Source: Leptospira meyeri (lineage in GTDB: Bacteria; Spirochaetota; Leptospiria; Leptospirales; Leptospiraceae). From it: 64,000 nt of DNA. The notes under the pieces were generated by a model that had not been told where the DNA came from, made no database searches, and saw only the letters and a program-made list of their open reading frames with translations. The stretch covers positions 2,636,001 to 2,700,000 of the forward strand of contig NZ_SORO01000001.1 in the NCBI RefSeq assembly GCF_004368965.1, read 5' to 3'. A program made the translations under genes and the position numbers. Below, in pieces: positions 20,074-28,445 of the stretch (the first letter of the stretch is position 1; every line of letters starts with the position of its first letter).

Positions 20074-20160
20074 TGTCTCGTGCGCTTGGTCTCGGCCCCC
20101 ACCCTGAATGGGTGGTGGAGGTGGGCTTGTGGGAGTTCATTCACGGCCCAACTCCTACCA
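20074..20160. repeat. GC-rich stem-loop element, divergent copy
   Basis: Contains GCTTGGTCTCG, then CCACCC, TGAAT, GGGTGG (stem) and a second inverted pair GGGAGTT / AACTCC (about 20130-20154). Shares the TTGGTCTC block with the copies at 21447 and 45596 and the CCCCACCC-TxAAT-GGG pattern with 10062-10135. It lies between the DUF4269 start and the SDR stop. Confidence 0.5.
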
Positions 20161-20258
20161 TAAAATCGAACTCTAGTCTCTTGGGAATTCAATCTCACCA
20201 AAAAATTTTAAGAAAACTTCGTAGTTTCAACAAATTCTAAAAACGTTATATAAAAAAC

Positions 20259-21311
20259 TTATAACAATCCCGAACTTTCCATTTGTTTTACATGATCCAC
20301 AAATGTATCATTTAACGGGCGATAAGTGAGTCCTAGATCTTTTTTGCTATACTCATTATTTAAGTTTAATGGTTGGCCAATATTATTTTTTGTATAACCC
20401 CAAGATAATCCAAAAAAAGGACCAATCACGTATACAAGTGCCTTTGGAAGAGTCCCTATAGGAACAGAATACTTATTTCCAAAATTTTCTTTAATGATCT
20501 TCGCAACACCTAACATCGGCATTACTTCTGCAGAAGTGATATGCCTTCCCTTTGCACTTGGAGTAAATCCTGCTAAGATATGTGCCTTTGCAACATCTCT
20601 AACATCTACAAATCCCATTTTCGTATCAGGGACACCAGTGCGGAAAACTCCCTTCAATATATTTTTCATAAATTCAACACTCGTTCCATCCATACGTTTG
20701 GAAAGAGACGGTCCCATCACAAAAGATGGGTTGATCACAACTAAATCCCAACGTGTTTGCTTTTGTTGAATATCCCAAGCTTCTTTTTCAGCTAAAGTTT
20801 TGGAATAAGCATATGGTTGGTGGTTTAGATTACTTGTAATGTTCCAATGATCTTCCGTAAACGTTTGGCTAGGAACTTGTAATGAATCAATATTGTCCCC
20901 ATGAATCGCTGCCACACTCGAAGTTAAAACAACTCGCTTAACTGAAGATATGCGATTGCAGGATTCAAGAACATTCCTGGTTCCTTTTAAAGCAGGATCA
21001 ATCAATTGTTTTTGTGCATCTTTGACACCTGCAACAAAAAATGGGGAAGCCGTGTGGATCACAAGTTCGACACCTTCAATGGTTTTGTCAAAACTTCTAT
21101 CCAACAAAAGGTCTGCTTCGAACAAAGTTAAATGATCCTTATACTTTTCTTTTAACTCTAACAAATGGCCAATTTTGGAAATATCTTTGAGACTGCGAAC
21201 CGTCGCTCTCACTTTCTTTCCATCTTCTAACAAATATTTAACGATCCAAGAAGCAATGTATCCTGAACCTCCAGTAACAACAACGGGTAATTCTGAATTG
21301 ATAGATTTCAT
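20259..21311 (-). CDS. NAD-dependent epimerase/dehydratase (dihydroflavonol-4-reductase-like SDR)
   Basis: 350 residues from ATG 21311. N-terminal Rossmann motif [19 protein letters not shown], then a catalytic YAYSK (YxxxK) after SSVAAIHGD, the layout of extended short-chain dehydrogenases close to dihydroflavonol/cinnamoyl-CoA reductases. Substrate unknown. The open frame continues upstream through a GC-rich repeat, but the SDR fold begins at residue about 8 of the chosen start. The gene is flanked on both sides by copies of the dispersed GC-rich element. Confidence 0.88.
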   Translation of the reverse strand: MKSINSELPVVVTGGSGYIASWIVKYLLEDGKKVRATVRSLKDISKIGHLLELKEKYKDHLTLFEADLLLDRSFDKTIEGVELVIHTASPFFVAGVKDAQKQLIDPALKGTRNVLESCNRISSVKRVVLTSSVAAIHGDNIDSLQVPSQTFTEDHWNITSNLNHQPYAYSKTLAEKEAWDIQQKQTRWDLVVINPSFVMGPSLSKRMDGTSVEFMKNILKGVFRTGVPDTKMGFVDVRDVAKAHILAGFTPSAKGRHITSAEVMPMLGVAKIIKENFGNKYSVPIGTLPKALVYVIGPFFGLSWGYTKNNIGQPLNLNNEYSKKDLGLTYRPLNDTFVDHVKQMESSGLL

Positions 21312-21629
21312 ATTGAGTTTTAGACTAAGTTCCAACCTATGTTGCAAACAATTCCCAAAGAATCTCTCAAAACAGAAATCAAATCTCCAACCATTCCTAC
21401 AAAAACAAAAATTAAATCCTCCTGAATCTATTGTTCTATTTCTGTTCTTTTTTGGGCGAAGCCCTACGGGCCCGGGCTTTTCCGGAGTCCGCGTTCGCTC
21501 CCGTCTCTGGGGGCGCACATGTGCACACCCAGAGACCAAGTCCTACAAATCCCTTTCGCTCAAATCCAATCTTTTATAAAACTATAAATGGTTTGCCTTC
21601 AGTGTTTCTTTGGATTAGTTTTGGTGGTT
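21312..21629. other. Divergent intergenic region containing a repeat element
   Basis: No gene. It separates the SDR gene from the metallo-beta-lactamase-fold gene and contains the repeat at 21447-21570. Promoters for both genes must lie on either side of the repeat; no clear -35/-10 pair was assigned. Confidence 0.5.
21447..21570 (-). repeat. Dispersed GC-rich stem-loop element, well-formed copy
   Basis: On the minus strand, in order: GCGAAAGGGAT, GGACTTG, a perfect 9-bp stem GTCTCTGGG / CCCAGAGAC (plus-strand positions 21503-21511 and 21528-21536), GGGAGCGAACGCG, a second stem AAGCCC / GGGCTT, and TTCGCCCAAA. The same block order recurs at 30229-30345 and 45596-45690 with different stem sequences. 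Confidence 0.75.
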
Positions 21630-22661
21630 ATGGCAGAGAAAATCAAATTTCTTAAAAAACAAAATCTTTCATTAGTCCTTCTCTATGTTTCCTTCATTTT
21701 CTTTTTTTCCCATTGTGCCCTTCGTTCTTCTGGAAACCTAAACCATTACGATACTTATTTTCCGCATGAAAGTAAATCAAATCTCATACCAAAAGGGAAA
21801 GTTCGAGTTACTTTCCTTGGAACCTCATCTATATTGTTAGATGATGGCGTAACACAAATTTTAACAGATGGTTTTTTTTCAAGGCCATCAATTTGGAAAA
21901 CTGCATTTTCCAAAGTAGAATCTAATCCTATCATCGTTTCGTCTGTCATCGAAAGAGCAAACATCAACCGACTAGAAGCTATTTTTGTTTGCCATTCTCA
22001 TTATGACCATGTAATGGATGCACCACTTGTCGCCAAACAAACAAAGGCGAAGTTGTTCGGTTCTTCCTCCACTCTCAATGTAGGAACGGGAGCAGGGCTT
22101 ACCAGTGATCAAATGCAAAAGTTTGTACCAGGAAAACCGATCGCCATCGGAAAGTTTATCATCACAGTTTTGGAATCCAAACACACTCCTCCTTTTCGTA
22201 TCCTAGGCAAAACAAATGCAACGGATCCCAACCACCCAACCATTGAAACTCCTCTCGTCCAACCCGTAAAGGCTTTGGATTTTATCGAAGGAGGTACTTT
22301 TGATTTTTTCATCCAACATGGAAAAAATAAAATTTTGATTAAAAGTAGTACAAACTTTGTTGAAGGAGCACTGGACAAACTACAGGCCGATGTTTTGTTT
22401 TTGGGAGTAGCTCAACTTTCCCTACAACCCGTGTCCTTTCAAGATGAGTATTACAAACAAACAGTGCAGACTTTAAAACCCAAGCTACTCATTCCCATTC
22501 ATTGGGATAATTTTTTCAAACCACTCTCGGAACCATTGGAACCCAATCTAAAACTCGGAGACGATTTTGATGGAAATATGAAATATATTTTGAACAGAAC
22601 GGAAAAAGAAAAAATAGAGGTAAAGTTACTACAAGGTTTTGAAACTATCGATTTGTTTTAG
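21630..22661 (+). CDS. Metallo-beta-lactamase-fold hydrolase, lipoprotein (UlaG/RomA-like)
   Basis: About 343 residues from ATG 21630. A hydrophobic N-terminus ends in FFFSHC, a plausible spirochaetal lipobox, so the enzyme is probably membrane-anchored outside the cytoplasm. The metal-binding HSHYDHVMD motif and a late IPIHWDNFFKP (His ligand) fit the MBL superfamily branch that includes NAPE-phospholipase D, RomA and UlaG. Substrate unknown. An in-frame TTG/GTG-type start at 21588 would precede the signal and is less likely. Confidence 0.82.
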   Translation: MAEKIKFLKKQNLSLVLLYVSFIFFFSHCALRSSGNLNHYDTYFPHESKSNLIPKGKVRVTFLGTSSILLDDGVTQILTDGFFSRPSIWKTAFSKVESNPIIVSSVIERANINRLEAIFVCHSHYDHVMDAPLVAKQTKAKLFGSSSTLNVGTGAGLTSDQMQKFVPGKPIAIGKFIITVLESKHTPPFRILGKTNATDPNHPTIETPLVQPVKALDFIEGGTFDFFIQHGKNKILIKSSTNFVEGALDKLQADVLFLGVAQLSLQPVSFQDEYYKQTVQTLKPKLLIPIHWDNFFKPLSEPLEPNLKLGDDFDGNMKYILNRTEKEKIEVKLLQGFETIDLF

Positions 22662-22740
22662 AAAAAATATTGGAAACTAGTTTGAATCTCCTGAATCGCG
22701 CTTTTTTAGTAGCTGGAAGAGAGGTTCTTCTTTGGCGAAT

Positions 22741-22760
22741 TTTTTAACTTAAGTTAAAAA
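22741..22760. promoter_or_regulatory. Perfect 20-bp palindrome, PrfA/Crp-Fnr-type operator candidate
   Basis: TTTTTAACTTAAGTTAAAAA is an exact palindrome whose core TTAAC-N4-GTTAA matches the layout of PrfA-type boxes bound by Crp/Fnr-family regulators. It stands about 84 bp before the PfpI-like gene; a Crp/Fnr regulator is encoded convergently at the other end of that gene. Confidence 0.6.
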
Positions 22761-22790
22761 TAAGTGAACCATCCATGACCTCTATTAGAA

Positions 22791-22814
22791 GAGTCCCTAT
22801 TTGGTAGAGGACTC
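22791..22814 (+). promoter_or_regulatory. Leader hairpin before the PfpI-like gene
   Basis: GAGTCCCTA and TAGAGGACTC pair over nine bases with one bulge, between the palindrome at 22741 and the start codon. It could be in the untranslated leader; no T run follows, so it is not a terminator. Role unknown. Confidence 0.35.
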
Positions 22815-22843
22815 ATTTAATCTAATCTTTGAGAGTCATTGCC

Positions 22844-23758
22844 ATGCAAAATCCAATTTGGAACAAAAACCATTTTTTTCTTTTCCCTTACAACATTCTA
22901 AAACAATACCTACCCGATCGTTTTACCTTTTTTAAAATGATCCGACTACCAATGGTATGGGTCATTTCTATGGTAGTATCCCAATCGTCTCTCTTTGCAA
23001 AACAAGAACCAAAACCAAAAGTTTTAATTGTGATGAGTGCTGCGAGTCATCTATTGTTAGATGAAAGTTTTTATCATCCAACAGGAGTTTTCCTAAATGA
23101 ACTTGCCCTCCCTGCCATTCGTTTGAACCAATCAGGTTTTGATTTAGAGTTTGCTACACCCAATGGCAAAAAGGTTACACTCGATCCAGAAAGTTTAAAA
23201 GATAAATACTGGAATTCGAAAGAAGAAAAAGCAGAAGCCATTCGTTTTTTAAATTCACTCAATTCCTTTCAAAAACCAATCTCACTCGAACTTGCCATCC
23301 AAAAGAATCAAAGTTATATAGGTTTACTCATTCCTGGTGGACAGGGACTCATGAGTGACTTGTTGTATGATACAAATCTTCCCATTTTACTTAGAACATT
23401 TCAAAAACAGGAAAAAACAATCGGTTTGGTCTGCCATGCCCCGGCTTTGCTAATCACACTTACCGAAGGCCCTGATGGGGATGGATTTTTGTTTCAGGGT
23501 TATCGTGTGAACTCTGTTACCAAAATGGAAGAATGGTTTATCGAAACATTTGTGATGAAAGGTAAACCCAAAGTTAGAAAAATTTCTGAGTTATTAAAAG
23601 AACGTGGAATGTTGTATGAATCTTCTTTTTTCCCAGCAAGTGGATTTGCAACAAGGGATAGGAACTTAGTCACTTCACAAAATCCATTCTCAGGGGAAGA
23701 TTTCACCAAACTATATTTAGGTGCACTTAAGGATTCTTTAAAAAAATCCTCTTTTTGA
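22844..23758 (+). CDS. Exported DJ-1/PfpI-family protein
   Basis: About 304 residues from ATG 22844. The DJ-1/PfpI (class I glutamine amidotransferase-like) fold is marked by GLLIPGGQGLM and the nucleophile-elbow Cys in GLVCHAPALLI. A hydrophobic segment (MVWVISMVVSQSSLFA) ahead of the fold suggests export; a later ATG at 22937 would give a conventional signal peptide but has no ribosome-binding site, while GAGAG precedes 22844. Related proteins are glyoxalase III/chaperone-like or stress proteins. Its 3' end overlaps the convergent Crp/Fnr gene by 32 bp. A second family member is at 62430-63191. Confidence 0.82.
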   Translation: MQNPIWNKNHFFLFPYNILKQYLPDRFTFFKMIRLPMVWVISMVVSQSSLFAKQEPKPKVLIVMSAASHLLLDESFYHPTGVFLNELALPAIRLNQSGFDLEFATPNGKKVTLDPESLKDKYWNSKEEKAEAIRFLNSLNSFQKPISLELAIQKNQSYIGLLIPGGQGLMSDLLYDTNLPILLRTFQKQEKTIGLVCHAPALLITLTEGPDGDGFLFQGYRVNSVTKMEEWFIETFVMKGKPKVRKISELLKERGMLYESSFFPASGFATRDRNLVTSQNPFSGEDFTKLYLGALKDSLKKSSF

Positions 23759-24293
23759 TTCGGCTGAGTGCCACGTTTGTGATTCCCAAATAGGCAGCTT
23801 GGTCTATTTGAGAAATTCGATCTAGAACATGAGAATATTCCTGAATGAACTTTTTGTATCTTTTTTCTGGTTCCAGGAGTAAAAAATCTGCGACTCGTTC
23901 TTCTTTTTTTAGATACAATTTCGAAAGAAAATGAACGAGAAAATTTTGATAACCGTTTTCTTTTTCCATTTTGGATTTGAATTCGTTTGCGGTTAACACA
24001 ATCACTTCGCTAGGTTCAATCGCAATGATAGAATAGGGAATGGGTTGGTTTTCAAAAATACTTGGCAAACTTCCCAGAAGTCCATTTTCGAAGATAAAGG
24101 ATTTGATCCATTCCTTTTTCCCATGTTTATAAATGAGTTTGAATCCACCGCCGACAACCAAACCAACGCTAAACAAAGGAATTCCCTTTTTGGCAAAATA
24201 TTCCTTTTTCTTTAATTTGATGGTTTTGCCGTAAGTTTTAAAAAACTGATGGATTTCTTCAGAACCAAAAACTTTTGGTAACAAAACTTTCAT
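23727..24293 (-). CDS. Crp/Fnr-family transcriptional regulator
   Basis: 188 residues. N-terminal cyclic-nucleotide-binding-type beta-roll (KKEYFAKKGIPLFSVGLVVGGGF) and C-terminal helix-turn-helix (RISQIDQAAYLGITNVALSRIKK) where the recognition helix is TNVALSRIKK. No Cys cluster for an Fe-S sensor is seen, and the canonical cAMP-binding Arg-Ser pair is not evident, so the effector is unknown. Encoded opposite the PfpI-like gene with overlapping 3' ends and divergent from thioredoxin. The PrfA-type palindrome at 22741 is a natural candidate target. Confidence 0.85.
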   Translation of the reverse strand: MKVLLPKVFGSEEIHQFFKTYGKTIKLKKKEYFAKKGIPLFSVGLVVGGGFKLIYKHGKKEWIKSFIFENGLLGSLPSIFENQPIPYSIIAIEPSEVIVLTANEFKSKMEKENGYQNFLVHFLSKLYLKKEERVADFLLLEPEKRYKKFIQEYSHVLDRISQIDQAAYLGITNVALSRIKKRIFLKNP

Positions 24294-24446
24294 TTGATCT
24301 AAGTCTCAAGAATCTTAGTTTTTGCGGATACGTCTACTGATTCTTCACGTTTGGGGTTTTTGTGAGAATACAAAAATAGTGCGCAAAATTCGTTTGATCC
24401 AATCGTAAAAATAGTAAGGGTTCGATAAAAAAATCGATAATTCCTA

Positions 24447-24464
24447 TATACCCATACGGGTATA
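24447..24464. promoter_or_regulatory. CsoR/CstR-type inverted repeat upstream of thioredoxin
   Basis: TATACCC-ATAC-GGGTATA has perfect 7-bp arms. ATACCC-N4-GGGTAT is the layout of operators bound by CsoR/CstR (DUF156) repressors that sense copper or persulfides. It is 28 bp before the thioredoxin start, in the divergent gap with the Crp/Fnr gene. No CsoR-like gene is in the window. Confidence 0.55.
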
Positions 24465-24491
24465 CAGGTCTAAATCATAGGAGTGAAGTTT

Positions 24492-24806
24492 ATGTCGGAA
24501 AATTTACCAAAAAGTTTTGAAGAGTTGGTCCAAACGCATGATAAACCGATCCTTGTGGATTTCTGGGCTCCTTGGTGTGGTCCTTGTCAAATGGTGGCTC
24601 CAGAATTGGAAAAATTGGCAAAAGACTGGAAGGGGAAAGTTTCGGTGATCAAAATCAACACGGATGCAAAACAAGATATTGCGGGAAGATATGGTATCAC
24701 AGGAATCCCTACAATGATTTTGTTTAAGGAAGGTAAGGAAATTCATCGTATTTCGGGTGCTATGCGAAGCGAAGAAATCAAAAAAGTATTTGGTGGAATG
24801 ATCTAA
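24492..24806 (+). CDS. trxA: Thioredoxin
   Basis: 104 residues from ATG 24492, chosen because AGGAG ends eight bases before it; a GTG at 24483 lies within that ribosome-binding site. Active site WCGPC (C29, C32), followed by the cis-Pro of GIPTMILF. Reduces protein disulfides in the cytoplasm. Short, classical form. The inverted repeat just upstream suggests it may be regulated by a sulfur- or metal-responsive repressor and not be the constitutive housekeeping copy. Confidence 0.95.
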   Translation: MSENLPKSFEELVQTHDKPILVDFWAPWCGPCQMVAPELEKLAKDWKGKVSVIKINTDAKQDIAGRYGITGIPTMILFKEGKEIHRISGAMRSEEIKKVFGGMI

Positions 24807-24877
24807 GATCAGCTCAATTTTTTACTTGTCTAAGCCGAAAGAGTTTTGGATTATTTGTATCTGCCGAGGTACAACCT

Positions 24878-26170
24878 TTGAAAAAAATAATCCTAACACT
24901 TTTGGTTTTCCTTGTTCTATTTTGTAAAAATAGTCCAATTGAAAATTCTATTGTCATCGAACGAATTCAAGCTGCATCCTCTGCTGATGGCACAAGCCCC
25001 ATAAATGTATTTATCTCTGGCAAACACTGGAAACCAGAATCCAGTCTCGATGGAATCACAATTTTTTTCTCCAATGGTGCAAAATGGAACCAATCTGGAA
25101 AAACAGATGGTCGTGCTTTCTTTAATGAAATTTCTATTGAATGCCAAGAAAAAAAAGGATATGTTGCATTTTATAAGGACGGCAGTTATGCAACAAATTT
25201 TGACTGTGCCAAAGAAACTCCGCAAAAAATAAGATCTAACGGTGTACATGTCATTTACTTATTGCCAGACTCTGGAAATGGAATCAAAACTGTTTCCTTT
25301 TTCCAAAATGGAAAAAAACTAGATGTATTGTATCCTGAACCGATCACGGGTCAAGTTACTGCAAGTAGCACACTTCCAAATTATCCCGCCTATAGTTTGT
25401 TTGATGGTAGTATAGATTTTGCTTGGGTAGAAGGAGTTCCTAGTGATGGTGCAGGCGAGTCTTTTCAAATTGAATTAGAGGATGAAGTCGATTTATCAGG
25501 GATTGAAATTTTTAACGGTTACCAACGATTGGATGCCCTATTTTACAAAAATGGTTCCGTGACTGAATTATTAGTTTCAAATGACAATGATTCGTTTGTG
25601 ATCAAAGTAGCAGACAAACAAGGGGGCCAAAGGATATTTTTTCCAAAGCCACTTTCAGGGAAAAAGTTTAAGTTTGAAATCCAAAAAGTTCGTCCTGGAA
25701 AAACTTGGAAAGACACTGTCATTGCCGAAATTATCTTACTCGGTGAAAAAGGAAAACGATTCACAGTAGTTGATAAAAATGCTGATGAATTTAAAAAGTC
25801 CGTTCTTTCAAAAGCAAAAAATACCATCCTCTCGGGACTTGTAAATAAAGCAGTATTTGCGGATGTATCGGAGGGTCGTTTGGATTATGTATTTCGTTCA
25901 AATGGTTCCTTTGTCATTTGGAAAGATGATGTGTCCGAAAAACGAGTATTAGATGGAAATTGGGTAATACTTGATGCATCTCCTACTGAAGCTAAAATCA
26001 AAATTTTTGGAAGAGACCATAAAGTAGTCACACAAAGTTTAGATTCCAATAGTCCTTATGCAGAAACGACGGAAGAAAAATCAACCGTTATCTTTGGTGA
26101 TACACTCATGGTAAAAAAGTCAGCCAAAGGATTACAAATGATTGGCAAAAAAGTTCAGATCACAGATTAA
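24878..26170 (+). CDS. Lipoprotein with discoidin-like (NADase-type glycan-binding) domain
   Basis: 430 residues. TTG start at 24878 is supported by GAGGT seven bases upstream. The signal peptide ends in LVLFCKN, a lipobox. Residues about 165-295 (ASSTLPNYPAYSLFDGSIDF, then FAWVEGVPSDGAGESFQIEL) have the jelly-roll pattern of F5/8C-like glycan-binding domains found in leptospiral exported proteins. The C-terminal part is not recognised. Probably lipid-anchored on the inner or outer membrane with carbohydrate-binding ability. It is followed with six bases spacing by a polytopic membrane protein gene and then vanW. Confidence 0.75.
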   Translation: MKKIILTLLVFLVLFCKNSPIENSIVIERIQAASSADGTSPINVFISGKHWKPESSLDGITIFFSNGAKWNQSGKTDGRAFFNEISIECQEKKGYVAFYKDGSYATNFDCAKETPQKIRSNGVHVIYLLPDSGNGIKTVSFFQNGKKLDVLYPEPITGQVTASSTLPNYPAYSLFDGSIDFAWVEGVPSDGAGESFQIELEDEVDLSGIEIFNGYQRLDALFYKNGSVTELLVSNDNDSFVIKVADKQGGQRIFFPKPLSGKKFKFEIQKVRPGKTWKDTVIAEIILLGEKGKRFTVVDKNADEFKKSVLSKAKNTILSGLVNKAVFADVSEGRLDYVFRSNGSFVIWKDDVSEKRVLDGNWVILDASPTEAKIKIFGRDHKVVTQSLDSNSPYAETTEEKSTVIFGDTLMVKKSAKGLQMIGKKVQITD

Positions 26171-26176
26171 ATCCCA

Positions 26177-27586
26177 TTGTTCGGCAAGGATATTTATTGG
26201 TATGGAGTCCAAGCAATTTCCCTTTTAGAATCGGGGAAATTGCATTCACCAGACAATTCTCCTGTATTTCATATCGTAGCCTTTTTGTTTCGGATTTTTG
26301 GGGTCAGTGATGAGACTCTATTCTTATTCCAAATTCTAACATCCGTTTGGCTAACAGTTTCCCTCTTCCTTGCTCGGAGTTCTTTTTTCCGATTTCCATT
26401 AAGTGCAATCAATGCGACCGATCCAGATTCAAAGGCCGATATAAATTTTTCCCAAGATCTACAAAAGAAAAAGTTACCCCATCTCTTTTTTCTACCGAGT
26501 GTATTGGTCTTTGTTTTGGCATTTTTATATCCCAAACAAAGTTGGGCTTTAGGATTTTTGATCCTTAGTCTTGGATTTTATTCTCCAATCCCAACAAAAT
26601 CATTTTTATTCTCAGCATCATCACCATCATCACTATCATTATCTTCTACCTTTTTGTTACGAATCCGATTGCGATGGATTGCCTCTGGAGTCTTCTTTTT
26701 ATTTGCTCTTTGGTTTCACCCTATGGTCGCTCTACTTGGTTTGGGTATTCTTATTCTGCATCAGATTCCGGAAAAATTCTATCCAGTGTGTTTCTCTTTT
26801 GTTTTCCTACTTCCATTTTTCCTTCCAGAAGACCCAAGTGGAAGGTTTTATAGTGATAAAGAAATATTTCCTCTGTCCGCAGCTTTTTCGTTAGCTGGTC
26901 TTGGAATTCTTTGGGACTGGACATTTTTAGTATTTGGAACATCGGAACCCAAATTTAAAAAAATGCGAAAAACCTTTGCCTTCTTTGGGTTTTTACTATT
27001 ATTACCTGTTTTTCACTTTGCTGATATACAGTACCGAATTCTTTTGAGTTTGATTCTTTTGGTTCAAATTTTTAGTAAGTGGAATTCATTCCAGATTTTG
27101 GTTTGGCTGATCAGTACCGGGCTTTGGATTTTTACTATGTTTACTAATCCATATTTATTTCGTTATTCCTATGAAAAGATGTGGATTCCTGGAGAATCAA
27201 TAGCTTCTGTACCAAACAATGGTTTACTTGTCGCACACCACGGTTTTTGTGAATACTATCATTTTCAATTTCGTAAAGATTGCCTTTCTTTCGAGCCGGA
27301 TACAAAAGCAATTTCTGAATTGCCAAAAGATACAGAAATTTATCGTGCCGTCTATGGGATTCGATATGAAAATTTACTAGCTAGTAAAGACGAAAACAAA
27401 AATCCTTTTTTTTCATCCATCCAACCTTTAGGCGAATATCAACTCGTTTTAGAAAAGGACTGGAAACGTTATCGTTCATGGTTGGAAAAAAGAAATTCGA
27501 AACTTGTTCTTATTGCCAAGTCTTGGAAAAATCCTTACAAAGAACGTCCCAATTTTATTAAGAGAAAACATTCCAATGACCTTTAG
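26177..27586 (+). CDS. Polytopic membrane protein, possibly GT-C-like
   Basis: 469 residues with roughly eight to ten membrane spans and a short soluble C-terminus. The N-terminus (GKDIYWYGVQAISLLESG, then SPDNSPVFHIVAFLF) has the charged first loop seen in dolichyl-phosphate-type GT-C glycosyltransferases, but no diagnostic motif confirms this. The stop of the preceding gene is in the same frame immediately upstream, so TTG 26177 is the first possible start, without a clear ribosome-binding site; translation may depend on termination of the preceding gene. A Ser-rich insert (SASSPSSLSLSST) is encoded by a TCA/CAT-rich low-complexity stretch at about 26612-26645. Confidence 0.65.
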   Translation: MFGKDIYWYGVQAISLLESGKLHSPDNSPVFHIVAFLFRIFGVSDETLFLFQILTSVWLTVSLFLARSSFFRFPLSAINATDPDSKADINFSQDLQKKKLPHLFFLPSVLVFVLAFLYPKQSWALGFLILSLGFYSPIPTKSFLFSASSPSSLSLSSTFLLRIRLRWIASGVFFLFALWFHPMVALLGLGILILHQIPEKFYPVCFSFVFLLPFFLPEDPSGRFYSDKEIFPLSAAFSLAGLGILWDWTFLVFGTSEPKFKKMRKTFAFFGFLLLLPVFHFADIQYRILLSLILLVQIFSKWNSFQILVWLISTGLWIFTMFTNPYLFRYSYEKMWIPGESIASVPNNGLLVAHHGFCEYYHFQFRKDCLSFEPDTKAISELPKDTEIYRAVYGIRYENLLASKDENKNPFFSSIQPLGEYQLVLEKDWKRYRSWLEKRNSKLVLIAKSWKNPYKERPNFIKRKHSNDL

Positions 27587-28445
27587 AATCAGAAAAAAAA
27601 AGATCTTTGGGATGAACAAGAAAGTACATCGCGGAAACTTACGTTTGTTTTTTGGAAAAGTTTACTTCCAGTGGAAACGCTATTGGGTTTGGATTTGGGA
27701 ACGAAAGTCCTTTGCTACGACAAGAATTTCACTTCAGGAAAAGCTGCAACGTTATCCCGTATCTATTTTTAAACATAGTTCTCCCATCTATCGCAAACTC
27801 AAGGATGTACCTATGTATCTCCAAGAGAATAAAAGGGTAAATCTAAATATCGCCATTTCTAGGTTAGATGGAGTTGTTCTCCAACCAAACCAAGTATTTT
27901 CGTTTTGGTATTTAGTGGGCAAGCCAACAAAGAAGAAAGGTTATTTGCCTGGAATGCAATTACGCAATGGTAGTTTTATCGAACGAACTGGCGGTGGCCT
28001 CTGCCAAATGGCCAATCTTATCTATTGGATGACTTTGCATAGTCCATTAGTTGTGAGGGAACGGTGGCGGCATAGTTTTGATATTTTTCCTGATTCTGAA
28101 AGAACTCTTCCTTTTGGATCGGGTGCCACTCTATCTTACAATTATATCGACTTACAAATTAAAAATACAACCAAACAGCCGTTTGTATTACATCTCTGGA
28201 TTGAGGATGATTTATTAAAGGGGGAATGGCTTTCCGATGTGGAAATTCCATTTGTTTACCAAGTTTATGAATCCTATCATGGTTTTCATGCAGAACCTTG
28301 GGGAGGTTATACAAGAAGGAATACCATTCGCAGGAAAAAAATTTTTAAATATACAAAAGAAATTTTAGAAGATGAGTTGGTAACCGAAAATATCGCTTGG
28401 ATGATGTACGAGCCACTTCTGGAATCGAGAGAGAACAAGTTCTAA
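27576..28445 (+). CDS. VanW family protein
   Basis: About 289 residues from ATG 27576, which overlaps the end of the preceding gene by 11 bp. The VanW core is clear: LDGVVLQPNQVFSFWYLVG, GGGLCQMANLIYWMTLHSPL and RWRHSFDIFPDSERTLPFG. VanW is an accessory protein of vanB-type vancomycin clusters and is widespread in genomes without resistance; its biochemistry is unsettled, though a peptidoglycan-related role is commonly assumed. No signal peptide is visible in this version. Followed directly by a small lipoprotein and a VanX-type dipeptidase. Confidence 0.88.
   Translation: MTFRIRKKKIFGMNKKVHRGNLRLFFGKVYFQWKRYWVWIWERKSFATTRISLQEKLQRYPVSIFKHSSPIYRKLKDVPMYLQENKRVNLNIAISRLDGVVLQPNQVFSFWYLVGKPTKKKGYLPGMQLRNGSFIERTGGGLCQMANLIYWMTLHSPLVVRERWRHSFDIFPDSERTLPFGSGATLSYNYIDLQIKNTTKQPFVLHLWIEDDLLKGEWLSDVEIPFVYQVYESYHGFHAEPWGGYTRRNTIRRKKIFKYTKEILEDELVTENIAWMMYEPLLESRENKF

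Noticed and set aside
20070..20201. N-terminal extension of the DUF4269 gene
   Set aside because: It reads through the GC-rich repeat; the family match begins after ATG 20069.
21312..21539. N-terminal extension of the SDR gene rich in Arg and Pro
   Set aside because: It translates the repeat element; the Rossmann fold begins right after ATG 21311.
26612..26645. TCA/CAT-rich microsatellite as a phase-variation tract
   Set aside because: Units are imperfect triplets within a coding region, so length change would not shift the frame.
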